Assembly (NCBI GenBank): GCA_045643885.1
Contig: JAZRFY010000032.1
Location: 1 to 31,948, forward strand
Source of the DNA: RGIG4608 sp045643885
Lineage (GTDB): Bacteria; Bacillota; Clostridia; Oscillospirales; CAG-272
DNA: 31,948 bases
Direction of reading: 5' to 3'
Of this stretch, positions 1 through 6,576 are shown one piece after another. The notes beneath the pieces are model-generated. The model was not told the origin of the DNA. It was given only the letters and a program-made list of their open reading frames with translations, and ran no database searches. Positions within the stretch are counted from its first letter, which is position 1. Each line of letters starts with the position of its first letter. The position numbers were made by a program, and so were the translations under genes.

Positions 1-732
1 ATTCCCGGTTCCGTTGCTGAAAACCGTCAGGTTGGTCTTGGACACGGAAACCTCGGCGCAATGCTTCTTTCCGAGTCTACCGAGTGCTTCTGCTTCCTTG
101 CAGGTCACGAGTCCTTCGCAGCTGCTGAGGGCGCTATTAAGATCGCTCTTAACGCTAACAAGGTAAGAATCAAGCCCCTCCGCGTTATCCTTAACGGTCT
201 CGGTAAGGATGCCGCTATGATCATTTCGAGAATCAATGGCTTCACATACGTTCAGACTCAGTTCGATCCTTACACTGAGGAAGTTACTATCGTGAAGGAA
301 ATCGCTTACTCCAACGGTGACAGAGCAAAGGTTAGATGCTACGGTTCTGACAGCGTTCCGGAAGGCGTTGCAATCATGAAGCTCGAGAACGTTGGCGTTT
401 CCATCACCGGTAACTCCACTAACCCCACCAGATTCCAGCACCCCGTTGCAGGAACATATAAGAAGTGGGCTATTGAAAACGGCGTTAAGTACTTCTCAGT
501 TGCTTCCGGTGGTGGTACAGGTAGAACACTTCACCCCGACAACATGGCAGCAGGTCCTGCTTCCTACGGTATGACAGATACACTTGGTAGAATGCACGGC
601 GACGCTCAGTTTGCAGGTTCTTCTTCCGTTCCCGCTCACGTAGAGATGATGGGTCTCATCGGCGCAGGTAACAACCCCATGGTTGGTATGACTGTTGCTG
701 TTGCAGTTGCTATCGAAGAGGCAAGCAAGTAA
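1..732 (+). CDS. GGGtGRT family protein, 5' end outside window
   Basis: The frame is open from base 1 and ends at TAA 730-732, giving the last 243 residues; the ATG at 61 is internal because coding sequence continues upstream of it. The family signature Gly-Gly-Gly-Thr-Gly-Arg-Thr is encoded at 508-528, followed by LHPDNMAAGPASYG. The protein is soluble, with no membrane segment visible. The family is widespread in Clostridia and, to my knowledge, has no established function. A terminator follows at 755-785. The last 21 codons are found again at 4839-4905, which suggests that an element was inserted at, or recombined into, the 3' end of this gene. Confidence 0.9.
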   Translation: MPGSVAENRQVGLGHGNLGAMLLSESTECFCFLAGHESFAAAEGAIKIALNANKVRIKPLRVILNGLGKDAAMIISRINGFTYVQTQFDPYTEEVTIVKEIAYSNGDRAKVRCYGSDSVPEGVAIMKLENVGVSITGNSTNPTRFQHPVAGTYKKWAIENGVKYFSVASGGGTGRTLHPDNMAAGPASYGMTDTLGRMHGDAQFAGSSSVPAHVEMMGLIGAGNNPMVGMTVAVAVAIEEASK

Positions 733-754
733 TTTTAAATTAAAAATACAATTA

Positions 755-785
755 GCCCCGTCATTAGCATCGCTTATGATGGGGC
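755..785 (+). terminator. Terminator after GGGtGRT gene
   Basis: A 10-bp stem (GCCCCGTCAT 755-764 with ATGATGGGGC 776-785, one G-U pair) has an 11-nt loop and lies 22 nt after the stop codon. The T-rich tail (GTTTTGTTG) is broken by AAAC, so termination may be incomplete. Confidence 0.7.
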
Positions 786-839
786 AAACTGTTTTGTTGA
801 AAAAAATATCACTATGGAATTAAGAAAAGAGGATTAGTT

Positions 840-1727
840 ATGACTTACAATGACCCCGTGGTTGGAATAATCGATTTAAGTAGCGAAGAATTGCCGAAAT
901 CCGTTACAATCGCGCAAAAAATATTTGCCGTTTTAAAGTGGATATGTATCGTTTTCGGTATTTTGTTCTTTATTGGATTACTTTTTGAAGATTTTTCACT
1001 GGCTCTTTTTTCGGGAATTGCATTTAGTCTTATGGCTTGGTTTTGTGAATTAGGATCAAAAAAATCTAAAGATTTATATTATAAAAGACGCGCTCTTGCT
1101 CTACAAAAAATTAAAAGTGGTGCGATAAAGCTCCCCTATGAGGCTAATTTCCATGGCATTATCATCAGCAGACTGGAGGTCGGTACCAATAGTCCTCTTG
1201 GCTGGGTCCGTGGCGTTGAACAGACAAGCAATATCGTTCCCGTAAGTGCAAGATTTACTTTCACAAACAGCACTAAAAAAGAAATCAAGTACCTCATTCT
1301 CAATATTCGTCCATACAATGCAGTTGGTGATCCCGTGTCATGCACAGTACAAGACGTTTCTTTGTATAATTGCAAATGCACAGGTCCATTCTCGGTTAAC
1401 GGTCAATACACACAAACACTTATAGACGCATGGTACAACATAAGCATTGCATCTATAAGAGTGGAGGGTGCAGAAATCATCTATATGGATAATACAACCG
1501 AGGTTCTTAATGCGAATCAAATTAAGGTTTTAGAGCAAAATCGTATTTTCAGTGACAACGATAGCCGTATCGCAAGAAAAAAATTTGCCGAGATACTTAT
1601 GATTGTTTCAGGCATAATCGACGTTATCTGCATTATCGGTACTTTCGCTATGGATAGCACCCTATTCAGTATATTACTTGTTATTTCCAGTATTGCTTTT
1701 TTCGTTGGACTGAAAATGAAATACTAA
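840..1727 (+). CDS. Membrane protein with a central beta-rich domain, unknown function
   Basis: This 295-residue protein has hydrophobic segments at about residues 28-48 and 50-70 and a C-terminal pair at about 252-290. The roughly 170 residues between them contain the pattern YNAVGDPV...TGPFSVN...AWYNISI...IIYMDNT, which resembles a domain that recurs in clostridial lipoproteins and membrane proteins. I recognise the pattern but cannot assign a function. The start is ATG 840, preceded by AGAGGATT as ribosome binding site. The gene is AT-rich compared with the core genes downstream and lies inside the possible inserted segment 733-4905. Its neighbours on the other strand are also envelope proteins, so a surface role is an inference. 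Confidence 0.75.
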   Translation: MTYNDPVVGIIDLSSEELPKSVTIAQKIFAVLKWICIVFGILFFIGLLFEDFSLALFSGIAFSLMAWFCELGSKKSKDLYYKRRALALQKIKSGAIKLPYEANFHGIIISRLEVGTNSPLGWVRGVEQTSNIVPVSARFTFTNSTKKEIKYLILNIRPYNAVGDPVSCTVQDVSLYNCKCTGPFSVNGQYTQTLIDAWYNISIASIRVEGAEIIYMDNTTEVLNANQIKVLEQNRIFSDNDSRIARKKFAEILMIVSGIIDVICIIGTFAMDSTLFSILLVISSIAFFVGLKMKY

Positions 1728-1762
1728 AAGCCAAATTTTTTAAAAAAACACACATAAAAAAG

Positions 1763-1804
1763 TTGGACACATCGCAAACGTATTTTCGTCTGTGATGTGT
1801 CCAA
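1763..1804. repeat. 42-bp hairpin repeat, copy 1
   Basis: A near-perfect inverted repeat has outer arms TTGGACACATC and GATGTGTCCAA. The whole 42-bp unit recurs at 2749-2790 with only a few changes. Copy 1 sits between convergent genes ending at 1727 and 1910. On the minus strand it is followed by CTTTTTTATG, so it can terminate the lipoprotein gene. It may be both a terminator and a small dispersed repeat. Confidence 0.85.
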
Positions 1805-1909
1805 TTGTTTTAGGGCAAAAAGTGGCGAGAGCTTTTACCTCGAGCCTGTTTTTGAGACCTTGGCGGTCACCGTTATTGCGGTATTGTGCGGAATCAAAAA
1901 ACAAAAATA

Positions 1910-2647
1910 TTATTCCTCAACACGCAATTTTTTCATCATTTCTTGTCGGCTTCTGTATTCGCTCATCGAATTAACCCATACGTTAAATTGCTCATGATTG
2001 AACTCTTCGGAATATTTGTTTCCGCAGTTAATGAGAGCTGTTCCTTCGATTAATTTATACACAAAATTGATCCTACACAAGACATCATATGTATTAAGTA
2101 TAACTGTGTCGTCCTCGAAAATAAAGAATCCGTATATAATGCTACCACCTGATATCGGGGTAAGCAAATCGCTATTAAAGCACGCATGATAGCCAGCAAG
2201 CTCGACATACATCATAGGTCTTGATTCGGGATAAAATTTCTTTAAACTATTCCACAGACTCAAAGATTGTCCATCCAAGGTATTTTCATCTACATTGCGG
2301 AAGTCGTAGATATGGACATCGGTGAATGAGAGATAGGGGACTAAATCTAGTTCTTTTAAGTCTGATAGATGCTGGGCGTAGCCATATTTATAGAGTGTTT
2401 TGCAATCGGCAACATACGCATCGATTTTTTCCTGTTCAGAAACCGGCAACGTATCTATCTTTGTTCCTAGGCTTATCGAATACTCGATTTTGTTAGGATT
2501 AGTGGTGTGAATTTTATATTCAGTCTTTACGCCATTAACGATAACATAACCATCGGCATCAACAGTGATGGTTGGCTCATCTACAACACAGGATGCGAGT
2601 GCAAAAACAAGCACAAACACAAGAGCAACACATAACAGTTTTTTCAT
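1910..2647 (-). CDS. Lipoprotein with EPTITV-type N-terminal motif, unknown function
   Basis: This 245-residue protein begins with a lipoprotein signal peptide (MKKLLCVALVFVLVFALASC; lipobox LASC, Cys20), so it should be lipid-anchored on the outer face of the membrane. Residues 24-46 carry the motif EPTITVDADGY.IVNGVKTEYK, shared with the leucine-rich-repeat gene at 2944-4578. The remainder has no domain I recognise. It has its own promoter (TTGAAA, 17 bp, TATAAT) and an AAAGGAG ribosome binding site. Copies of the 42-bp hairpin flank the gene at 1763 and 2749, so gene plus repeats looks like a movable cassette, which is an inference. Confidence 0.8.
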   Translation of the reverse strand: MKKLLCVALVFVLVFALASCVVDEPTITVDADGYVIVNGVKTEYKIHTTNPNKIEYSISLGTKIDTLPVSEQEKIDAYVADCKTLYKYGYAQHLSDLKELDLVPYLSFTDVHIYDFRNVDENTLDGQSLSLWNSLKKFYPESRPMMYVELAGYHACFNSDLLTPISGGSIIYGFFIFEDDTVILNTYDVLCRINFVYKLIEGTALINCGNKYSEEFNHEQFNVWVNSMSEYRSRQEMMKKLRVEE

Positions 2648-2677
2648 AGTCCTTTCTCCTTTTGTTTAGTGTTTTTC

Positions 2678-2706
2678 ATTATATCACACTAAAGGTATCT
2701 TTTCAA
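2678..2706 (-). promoter_or_regulatory. Promoter of the lipoprotein gene
   Basis: Read on the minus strand, TTGAAA (2701-2706) and TATAAT (2678-2683) are 17 bp apart. This is a good housekeeping sigma-factor promoter, about 30 nt upstream of the start codon. Confidence 0.75.
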
Positions 2707-2748
2707 GCGTTATGGCAATATTTAGATTGCAACTTTTCCGCAAACTAT

Positions 2749-2790
2749 TTGGACACATCACAAACGCATTTTCGTTCGTGATGTGTCCAA
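2749..2790. repeat. 42-bp hairpin repeat, copy 2
   Basis: Same unit as 1763-1804: arms TTGGACACATC and GATGTGTCCAA, length again 42 bp. It is followed on the + strand by TATTTTTTTTG. It lies between the promoter of the lipoprotein gene and the end of the leucine-rich-repeat gene. Confidence 0.85.
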
Positions 2791-2849
2791 TATTTTTTTG
2801 TTTTTAAGGTGACATAAAAATCGAAATTCGCAAGAATTTCTCTAAAAAT

Positions 2850-2887
2850 TACCGCTTCACTATCGTCATTTGGGTAGCAAAGCGGTA
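2850..2887. terminator. Terminator after the leucine-rich-repeat gene
   Basis: An 8-bp stem (TACCGCTT 2850-2857 with AAGCGGTA 2880-2887) has a 22-nt loop. It is T-rich on both sides: AATTTTTAG on the minus strand, TTTTTTTATTTT on the plus strand. It lies 57 bp past the stop of the minus-strand gene ending at 2944. Confidence 0.65.
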
Positions 2888-2943
2888 TTTTTTTATTTTA
2901 ATTTATGTGTCTTGGTCTGCGCTGAATGGCTAATCCCCTTTTA

Positions 2944-4578
2944 TTATTCCGCTTTGTAATTGTATTCTATCGTAATACTTGCAAGAACGTCATTGCCGGA
3001 TGCATCGAGATTTATTTTTGCCCAATCTTCTTCGCTACCCGAGTAATATACAGTGCTGAGTTTTGGGCAATTATAGAAAGCATGGTTTCCAACACTTAAA
3101 ACACTATTGTAAACATATATACTTACCAGTTTTGTGCACCCTGTAAATGCATATGCATCAATATGTGTGACGCTACTTGGAATAGATATACTTATAAGAG
3201 CTGAACAGCCTCTAAATGCGCCCAACTCAATACCGGTGACGCTTTCAGGGATTTCTATGCTTTCAAGTCTTGAACACGTGTTAAATACATTCTTTCCAAT
3301 GGTTTTAATGCCCTCGGGGATGTTGATGCTTTCCAAGCTTATGCAATTAGCAAACGCACTATTTCCAATACTGGTAACTCCACTTGGAATATTTACGCTG
3401 ACAAGGCTGGAGCAACTCCAGAAAGCACTTTCGGAAATTGTTGTCAGACTATCAGGTAAATCGACATTTGTTAGTTTTGTGCAACTCGAAAATGCCGAGG
3501 GGCCGAGTTCAGTAACACTATTTGGAATATTTACGTTTGTAAGATTTGTACAACCCGAGAAAGTATATCTAAGACTTGTAACGCCATACGGAATGTTGAT
3601 GCTTTTAATGCTTTTGCAATTTACAAATGCTGCATCTCCTATACTCATGATACTGTCGGGTAAATTAATATTTGTAAGGCTTGAGCAATTATAGAAAGCA
3701 TAATCCGCAATGCTTGTTAAAGTGTTCGGTAGATAAAGGCTTGTGAGTGCAGAACATTCACTGAATGATTGATAGCCAATACTTTTAACACCATCTGGGA
3801 TAATGACAACTTCAACATCCTTGCTTTGAAATGCATTCGAACCGATTGTTTTTACAGGTACACCGTTATATTCGTTGGCGATAAAAATTATTGTTGATTC
3901 CCCTGTATAACCCGTAACCGTTGCATATGTACCGTCATTAGAAACTTCATAGGTGATTCCCTGAGTGTAGCCGATATTGTTATCGCAAACAGAGCACACA
4001 CCTTCGCCTTGCAAGCTGTGCAAATTTTTGTTTTTCACAGCACTGCAGTTTGCACACTTCAACCAATGATATTCCTTATCAGAGAGATAGCTTGTTCCAT
4101 ATGCATGATCTATAACACTTGTTTTGTTGCAAATCTCAACCTTGCCGCATGTTGCACAGGTTTTTGTATCATAACCGCCCGCTTGACAAGTAGGTTGAGT
4201 GGTGACGGTTCTCCAAGAGTGATCCTCGTATTTTCCCTCTTTCCACTCGATAGTGGAGCAATCGGGACAAGTTCTATAATAGCGTTTCTTTTCGCAATCG
4301 TTTTCACCTTCATTGTAAAGCTGCCAATCACCAAAAGAATGGCTTTTATTCTTAACTTCGTACTCGGTCTTCACACCGTTTACAACGAGGTATCCGTCTT
4401 CGACGGTGATAGTGGGCTCTGTGTGTACCTTATGCTCGGTCTTTACGCCGTTTACAACGAGGTATCCGTCTTCGACGGTGATAGTGGGTTCGGTGTTGCC
4501 GTCATATACAATAAACATCAACGCGCACGTGAGCAAAACAAGGCCAACGAACAGAGCAAGTTTTGTTTTCATTTGCAT
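2944..4578 (-). CDS. BspA-like leucine-rich-repeat (LRR_5) surface protein
   Basis: This 544-residue exported protein has an N-terminal hydrophobic segment (about residues 6-24; the LLTC there is a poor lipobox, so it is probably a signal anchor). Two tandem EPTITVEDGYLVVNGVKTE units follow, then a Cys-rich part with four CxxC pairs (CPDC, CATC, CANC, CSVC). About eleven LRR_5 repeats of the type SV..IG..AF..C..L.S..IP come next, with a short tail containing SGSEEDW. Proteins of this type bind host or bacterial surfaces in other species; that role is inferred here. ATG 4578 was chosen because AAAGGAG lies 9 nt upstream. The TTG at 4584 is too close to it. Transcription should come from the promoter at 4609-4637. 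Confidence 0.88.
   Translation of the reverse strand: MQMKTKLALFVGLVLLTCALMFIVYDGNTEPTITVEDGYLVVNGVKTEHKVHTEPTITVEDGYLVVNGVKTEYEVKNKSHSFGDWQLYNEGENDCEKKRYYRTCPDCSTIEWKEGKYEDHSWRTVTTQPTCQAGGYDTKTCATCGKVEICNKTSVIDHAYGTSYLSDKEYHWLKCANCSAVKNKNLHSLQGEGVCSVCDNNIGYTQGITYEVSNDGTYATVTGYTGESTIIFIANEYNGVPVKTIGSNAFQSKDVEVVIIPDGVKSIGYQSFSECSALTSLYLPNTLTSIADYAFYNCSSLTNINLPDSIMSIGDAAFVNCKSIKSINIPYGVTSLRYTFSGCTNLTNVNIPNSVTELGPSAFSSCTKLTNVDLPDSLTTISESAFWSCSSLVSVNIPSGVTSIGNSAFANCISLESINIPEGIKTIGKNVFNTCSRLESIEIPESVTGIELGAFRGCSALISISIPSSVTHIDAYAFTGCTKLVSIYVYNSVLSVGNHAFYNCPKLSTVYYSGSEEDWAKINLDASGNDVLASITIEYNYKAE
4361..4495 (-). repeat. Tandem 72-bp coding repeat
   Basis: Two units 72 bp apart (from 4361 and from 4433) are nearly identical over 61 bases. 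They encode the two EPTITVEDGYLVVNGVKTE modules near the N-terminus of the leucine-rich-repeat protein. The low divergence indicates a recent in-frame duplication or ongoing homogenisation. Confidence 0.9.
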
Positions 4579-4608
4579 AGCCAAGATCTCCTTTGAAATA
4601 TTAACTTT

Positions 4609-4637
4609 ATTATACCTAAAAATTCAAAGGCTGTCAA
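4609..4637 (-). promoter_or_regulatory. Promoter of the leucine-rich-repeat gene
   Basis: Read on the minus strand, TTGACA (4632-4637) and TATAAT (4609-4614) are separated by 17 bp, a full consensus match, about 30 nt upstream of the start codon. Confidence 0.85.
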
Positions 4638-4662
4638 CCATAGATGTTTTTATTTTCCAATG

Positions 4663-4679
4663 GATGTGTCCAATATTTT
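4663..4679. repeat. Partial copy of the 42-bp hairpin repeat
   Basis: GATGTGTCCAATATTTT is identical to 2780-2796, the right arm and tail of copy 2. The left arm is missing, so this is a remnant. It lies just upstream of the promoter of the leucine-rich-repeat gene, so all three spaces around the two minus-strand surface genes hold this repeat. Confidence 0.7.
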
Positions 4680-4704
4680 GTATATTCAAGGAGGATTTTT
4701 CTTC

Positions 4705-4733
4705 TTGACAAAACCAAGATTATGTGATATAGT
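4705..4733 (+). promoter_or_regulatory. Consensus promoter facing a gene-less stretch
   Basis: TTGACA (4705-4710) and TATAGT (4728-4733) are separated by exactly 17 bp. Transcription would start near 4740, directly before a nested stem-loop and the duplicated gene end, with no complete gene downstream on this strand before 6237. Confidence 0.75.
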
Positions 4734-4739
4734 GATTTA

Positions 4740-4810
4740 GACGTCAGCGGTTATATGACCTGCCTCAGTATCTGTTTCGATGCTTGCAGGTGAATTGCTG
4801 GCGTTTTCTA
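4740..4810 (+). ncRNA. Candidate small structured RNA
   Basis: Directly after a consensus promoter the sequence can fold into one long hairpin. An outer 7-bp stem pairs CGTCAGC (4742-4748) with GCTGGCG (4797-4803). A middle 6-bp stem pairs ACCTGC (4758-4763) with GCAGGT (4786-4791). An inner 6-bp stem pairs AGTATC (4767-4772) with GATGCT (4779-4784) around a 6-nt loop. GTTTTCTATC follows and could be a weak terminator; otherwise transcription runs to the terminator at 4936. I do not recognise an RNA family. It could also be the leader of a gene whose body was lost. Confidence 0.4.
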
Positions 4811-4838
4811 TCATATTCTTGTCTGGATTCCAATGAAC

Positions 4839-4905
4839 CGGCAACAACCCCATGGTTGGTATGACCGTAGCTGTTGCAGTTGCTATCGAAGAGGCGAGCA
4901 AGTAA
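4839..4905 (+). pseudogene. Duplicated 3' end of the GGGtGRT gene
   Basis: These bases encode GNNPMVGMTVAVAVAIEEAS-Lys and a TAA stop, exactly the last 21 residues of the gene ending at 732. The nucleotides differ at only a few third-codon positions, all silent. Homology starts abruptly at about 4839 and stops just after the stop codon. There is no start or upstream coding part, so this is a fragment. Silent-only changes suggest both copies came from genes under selection, as when an element carries its own version of the target gene's end. Confidence 0.85.
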
Positions 4906-4935
4906 TTATTAAAATCAAGGCTTTATGCCACTTTT

Positions 4936-4965
4936 ATGGCTCCCGAACATCAGTTTGGGAGTCAT
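4936..4965 (+). terminator. Terminator after the duplicated gene end
   Basis: A 12-bp stem (ATGGCTCCCGAA 4936-4947 with TTTGGGAGTCAT 4954-4965, two G-U pairs) has a 6-nt loop and is followed by TTTCGTTTT. It may be the original terminator of the GGGtGRT gene. Confidence 0.75.
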
Positions 4966-5017
4966 TTTCGTTTTAGTGGATTTGCTTTGGCATAATCCTT
5001 ATAAGGAAACAAAAAAA

Positions 5018-5043
5018 GACAGAAAGCTTTTACACTTTCTGTC
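5018..5043. terminator. Bidirectional terminator
   Basis: A perfect 9-bp stem (GACAGAAAG with CTTTCTGTC) has an 8-nt loop. CTTTTTATC follows on the + strand and a run of seven T on the - strand. It serves the minus-strand gene that ends at 5113 and blocks read-through from the left. Confidence 0.85.
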
Positions 5044-5112
5044 CTTTTTATCGGAAAGCGACGCGTTTTGAGCACCTAAAACAGTCTTAAAAACGCACGC
5101 ATTTTTAAAATA

Positions 5113-6048
5113 TTACCAGTTCTTATCGTCGTAAGGTGTATCTTCAACACCCTTGGAATTGAGGCTATTTACCATCATATCAAGAGTGCCACGCCACATC
5201 TTCTTGAACCAGCTTGTATCACCAAACCATTTTACAAGTGTGGGGCTGATAGCATAATATGTACGGATGAACGCACGACCGTACCAAGTGGAACCGAGTG
5301 TATTGTCACGGAATCTTCTAAGAGTCCAAACCTCAGGACAATCATAAGAACCGTAAACACAGGTTGCTACATAGCAGCCATTCTTGTTTTGCGCGTTTTG
5401 ATTGGCATTGTTAATTTTCTCTTGGAATGCTTCTCTCTTTGTTCTGAATTCAGGCTCAACCTCCTGAATCTTTTTGGATACTGACATCATCTTATCCACA
5501 ATGGGCTGATACTGAGCAGGGGGCTTTCCTACTGTTGAAAGCAATACTTCTGTATCCAAAAATGCAATTGCCTGCTTGTATAACTGCACTCCATCGGTAA
5601 TAAGGTTATTGTTTTGAAGAACATCACCCATTCTAAAGAGAAGGTCTGCGATAATTACTGTACGAGAAAGCTTATCAATAGGATTTTTAGCCATTCCCGG
5701 AAGAGAATTATAGAATCCAACAGAAGCATTTTGCAATATCATAGCTACTGTGGAAACACTGTTGCCAAGCTCAATGAATGCCTTGTTTCTTTCATCAACA
5801 TCGGGAATATTGCTAATGATGATGGAGGCAGTATTCATACAATTGGTAATCTCAATTGCTTTGTGTCCTATTTCACCATTTTTCATTGTAGCATACGTAT
5901 AATAAACACTGTAGAAAACTGGCTCCCAGTTGAGAGGGTCTTGCTCCAATATCATATCGTAATACTTTTTGGCAGTTGTAGCATCGCTACTTGCTCTGGC
6001 ACTGCGCGCCAAGGCATACATTTGTTCAAGTTGTGCTGTTTTTTCCAT
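5113..6048 (-). CDS. TPR-like protein with C-terminal CFI-box domain
   Basis: This 311-residue protein has no signal peptide. Residues 1-60 are helical and TPR-like (YDMILEQDPLNWEPVFYSVYY), and a long helical middle follows. The C-terminal part, about 227-290, is the CFI-box: GCYVATCVYGSYDCPEVWTLRRFRD, then WYGRAFIRTYYAISP and KWFG..SWFKKMWR. This module recurs at the C-terminus of many bacterial proteins of unknown function; its hydrophobic, Trp-rich end may touch the membrane. The gene is divergent from the XRE regulator at 6237, and a palindromic operator lies between them, so joint control is likely. The start ATG at 6048 has AAAGGAG upstream. Confidence 0.8.
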   Translation of the reverse strand: MEKTAQLEQMYALARSARASSDATTAKKYYDMILEQDPLNWEPVFYSVYYTYATMKNGEIGHKAIEITNCMNTASIIISNIPDVDERNKAFIELGNSVSTVAMILQNASVGFYNSLPGMAKNPIDKLSRTVIIADLLFRMGDVLQNNNLITDGVQLYKQAIAFLDTEVLLSTVGKPPAQYQPIVDKMMSVSKKIQEVEPEFRTKREAFQEKINNANQNAQNKNGCYVATCVYGSYDCPEVWTLRRFRDNTLGSTWYGRAFIRTYYAISPTLVKWFGDTSWFKKMWRGTLDMMVNSLNSKGVEDTPYDDKNW

Positions 6049-6151
6049 ATTTTCATTCTCCTTTATATAAACAAAAATTATGTCAATAAAATAAATATCT
6101 CGTGTAATTATTTCGAACAGTCAAAACCAAAAATATGATTAAATCGCTATT

Positions 6152-6194
6152 TTGTAACAAACTGTAACATAAATATTGTAACAGTTTGTTACAA
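6152..6194. promoter_or_regulatory. Palindromic operator between divergent genes
   Basis: TTGTAACAAACTGTAACA (6152-6169) and TGTAACAGTTTGTTACAA (6177-6194) form 18-bp inverted arms with one mismatch, and each arm also holds TGTAACA/TGTTACA half-sites. TTACAA at both outer ends could be the -35 elements of the two divergent promoters, so a bound dimer would block both. The adjacent XRE protein is the obvious candidate to bind, which is inferred from position. Confidence 0.7.
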
Positions 6195-6236
6195 TAAAGT
6201 CAAGAGATTTCGAAAAATATTTGGGGATTTTGCTAT

Positions 6237-6458
6237 ATGAATGAATGCTTGGGTTTAGTAGGATTAAAATTGATCCGAAAGCAAAGAAAACTTAATCAGC
6301 TTAAGGTTGCAAGTGATTTAAACATCAGTCGCGAAGCGCTTTCCCATTACGAAAACGGAAAGAGAAGTCCCGACATCAATATGCTTCGTAAAATTTCCGA
6401 TTATTTCAACGTTTCGATAGATTTTTTGATAAACGGTGAAGAATTCAAGCCAAAATAA
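6237..6458 (+). CDS. XRE-family helix-turn-helix regulator
   Basis: This 73-residue protein is a single Cro/C1-type helix-turn-helix domain: LKLIRKQRKLNQLKVASDLN, then ISREALSHYENGKRSPD as recognition helix region, and DYFNVSIDFLING as the usual final helix. It has no effector or dimerisation domain. It is divergent from the CFI-box gene, and an 18-bp inverted repeat lies 43 bp upstream of its start, so it probably represses itself and its neighbour. A terminator at 6465-6489 isolates it from the next gene. Confidence 0.9.
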   Translation: MNECLGLVGLKLIRKQRKLNQLKVASDLNISREALSHYENGKRSPDINMLRKISDYFNVSIDFLINGEEFKPK

Positions 6459-6464
6459 ACACAC

Positions 6465-6489
6465 AAGGTCAGTCCTTCAGGCTGGCCTT
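6465..6489 (+). terminator. Terminator after the XRE gene
   Basis: AAGGTCAGTC pairs with GGCTGGCCTT (10 bp with two G-U pairs) around a 5-nt loop, followed by TAATTTTATCTTT. Confidence 0.75.
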
Positions 6490-6508
6490 TAATTTTATCT
6501 TTAAGGTC

Positions 6509-6537
6509 TTGATTTTGGGTTGAAAAGTTGATATAAT
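6509..6537 (+). promoter_or_regulatory. Promoter of the metallo-beta-lactamase gene
   Basis: TTGATT (6509-6514) and TATAAT (6532-6537) are 17 bp apart, 39 nt upstream of the start codon at 6577. Confidence 0.75.
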
Positions 6538-6576
6538 TATCTTAGATAATTAATTTTTTGAAAAAGGGAGGTAAAT

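Noticed and set aside
1792..2189. Small + strand open frames opposite the lipoprotein gene
   Set aside because: The lipoprotein has a promoter, ribosome binding site and signal peptide on the other strand.
3134..3694. Long + strand open frame opposite the leucine-rich-repeat gene
   Set aside because: It is the regular antisense of a repeat-coding region, with no ribosome binding site or recognisable domain.
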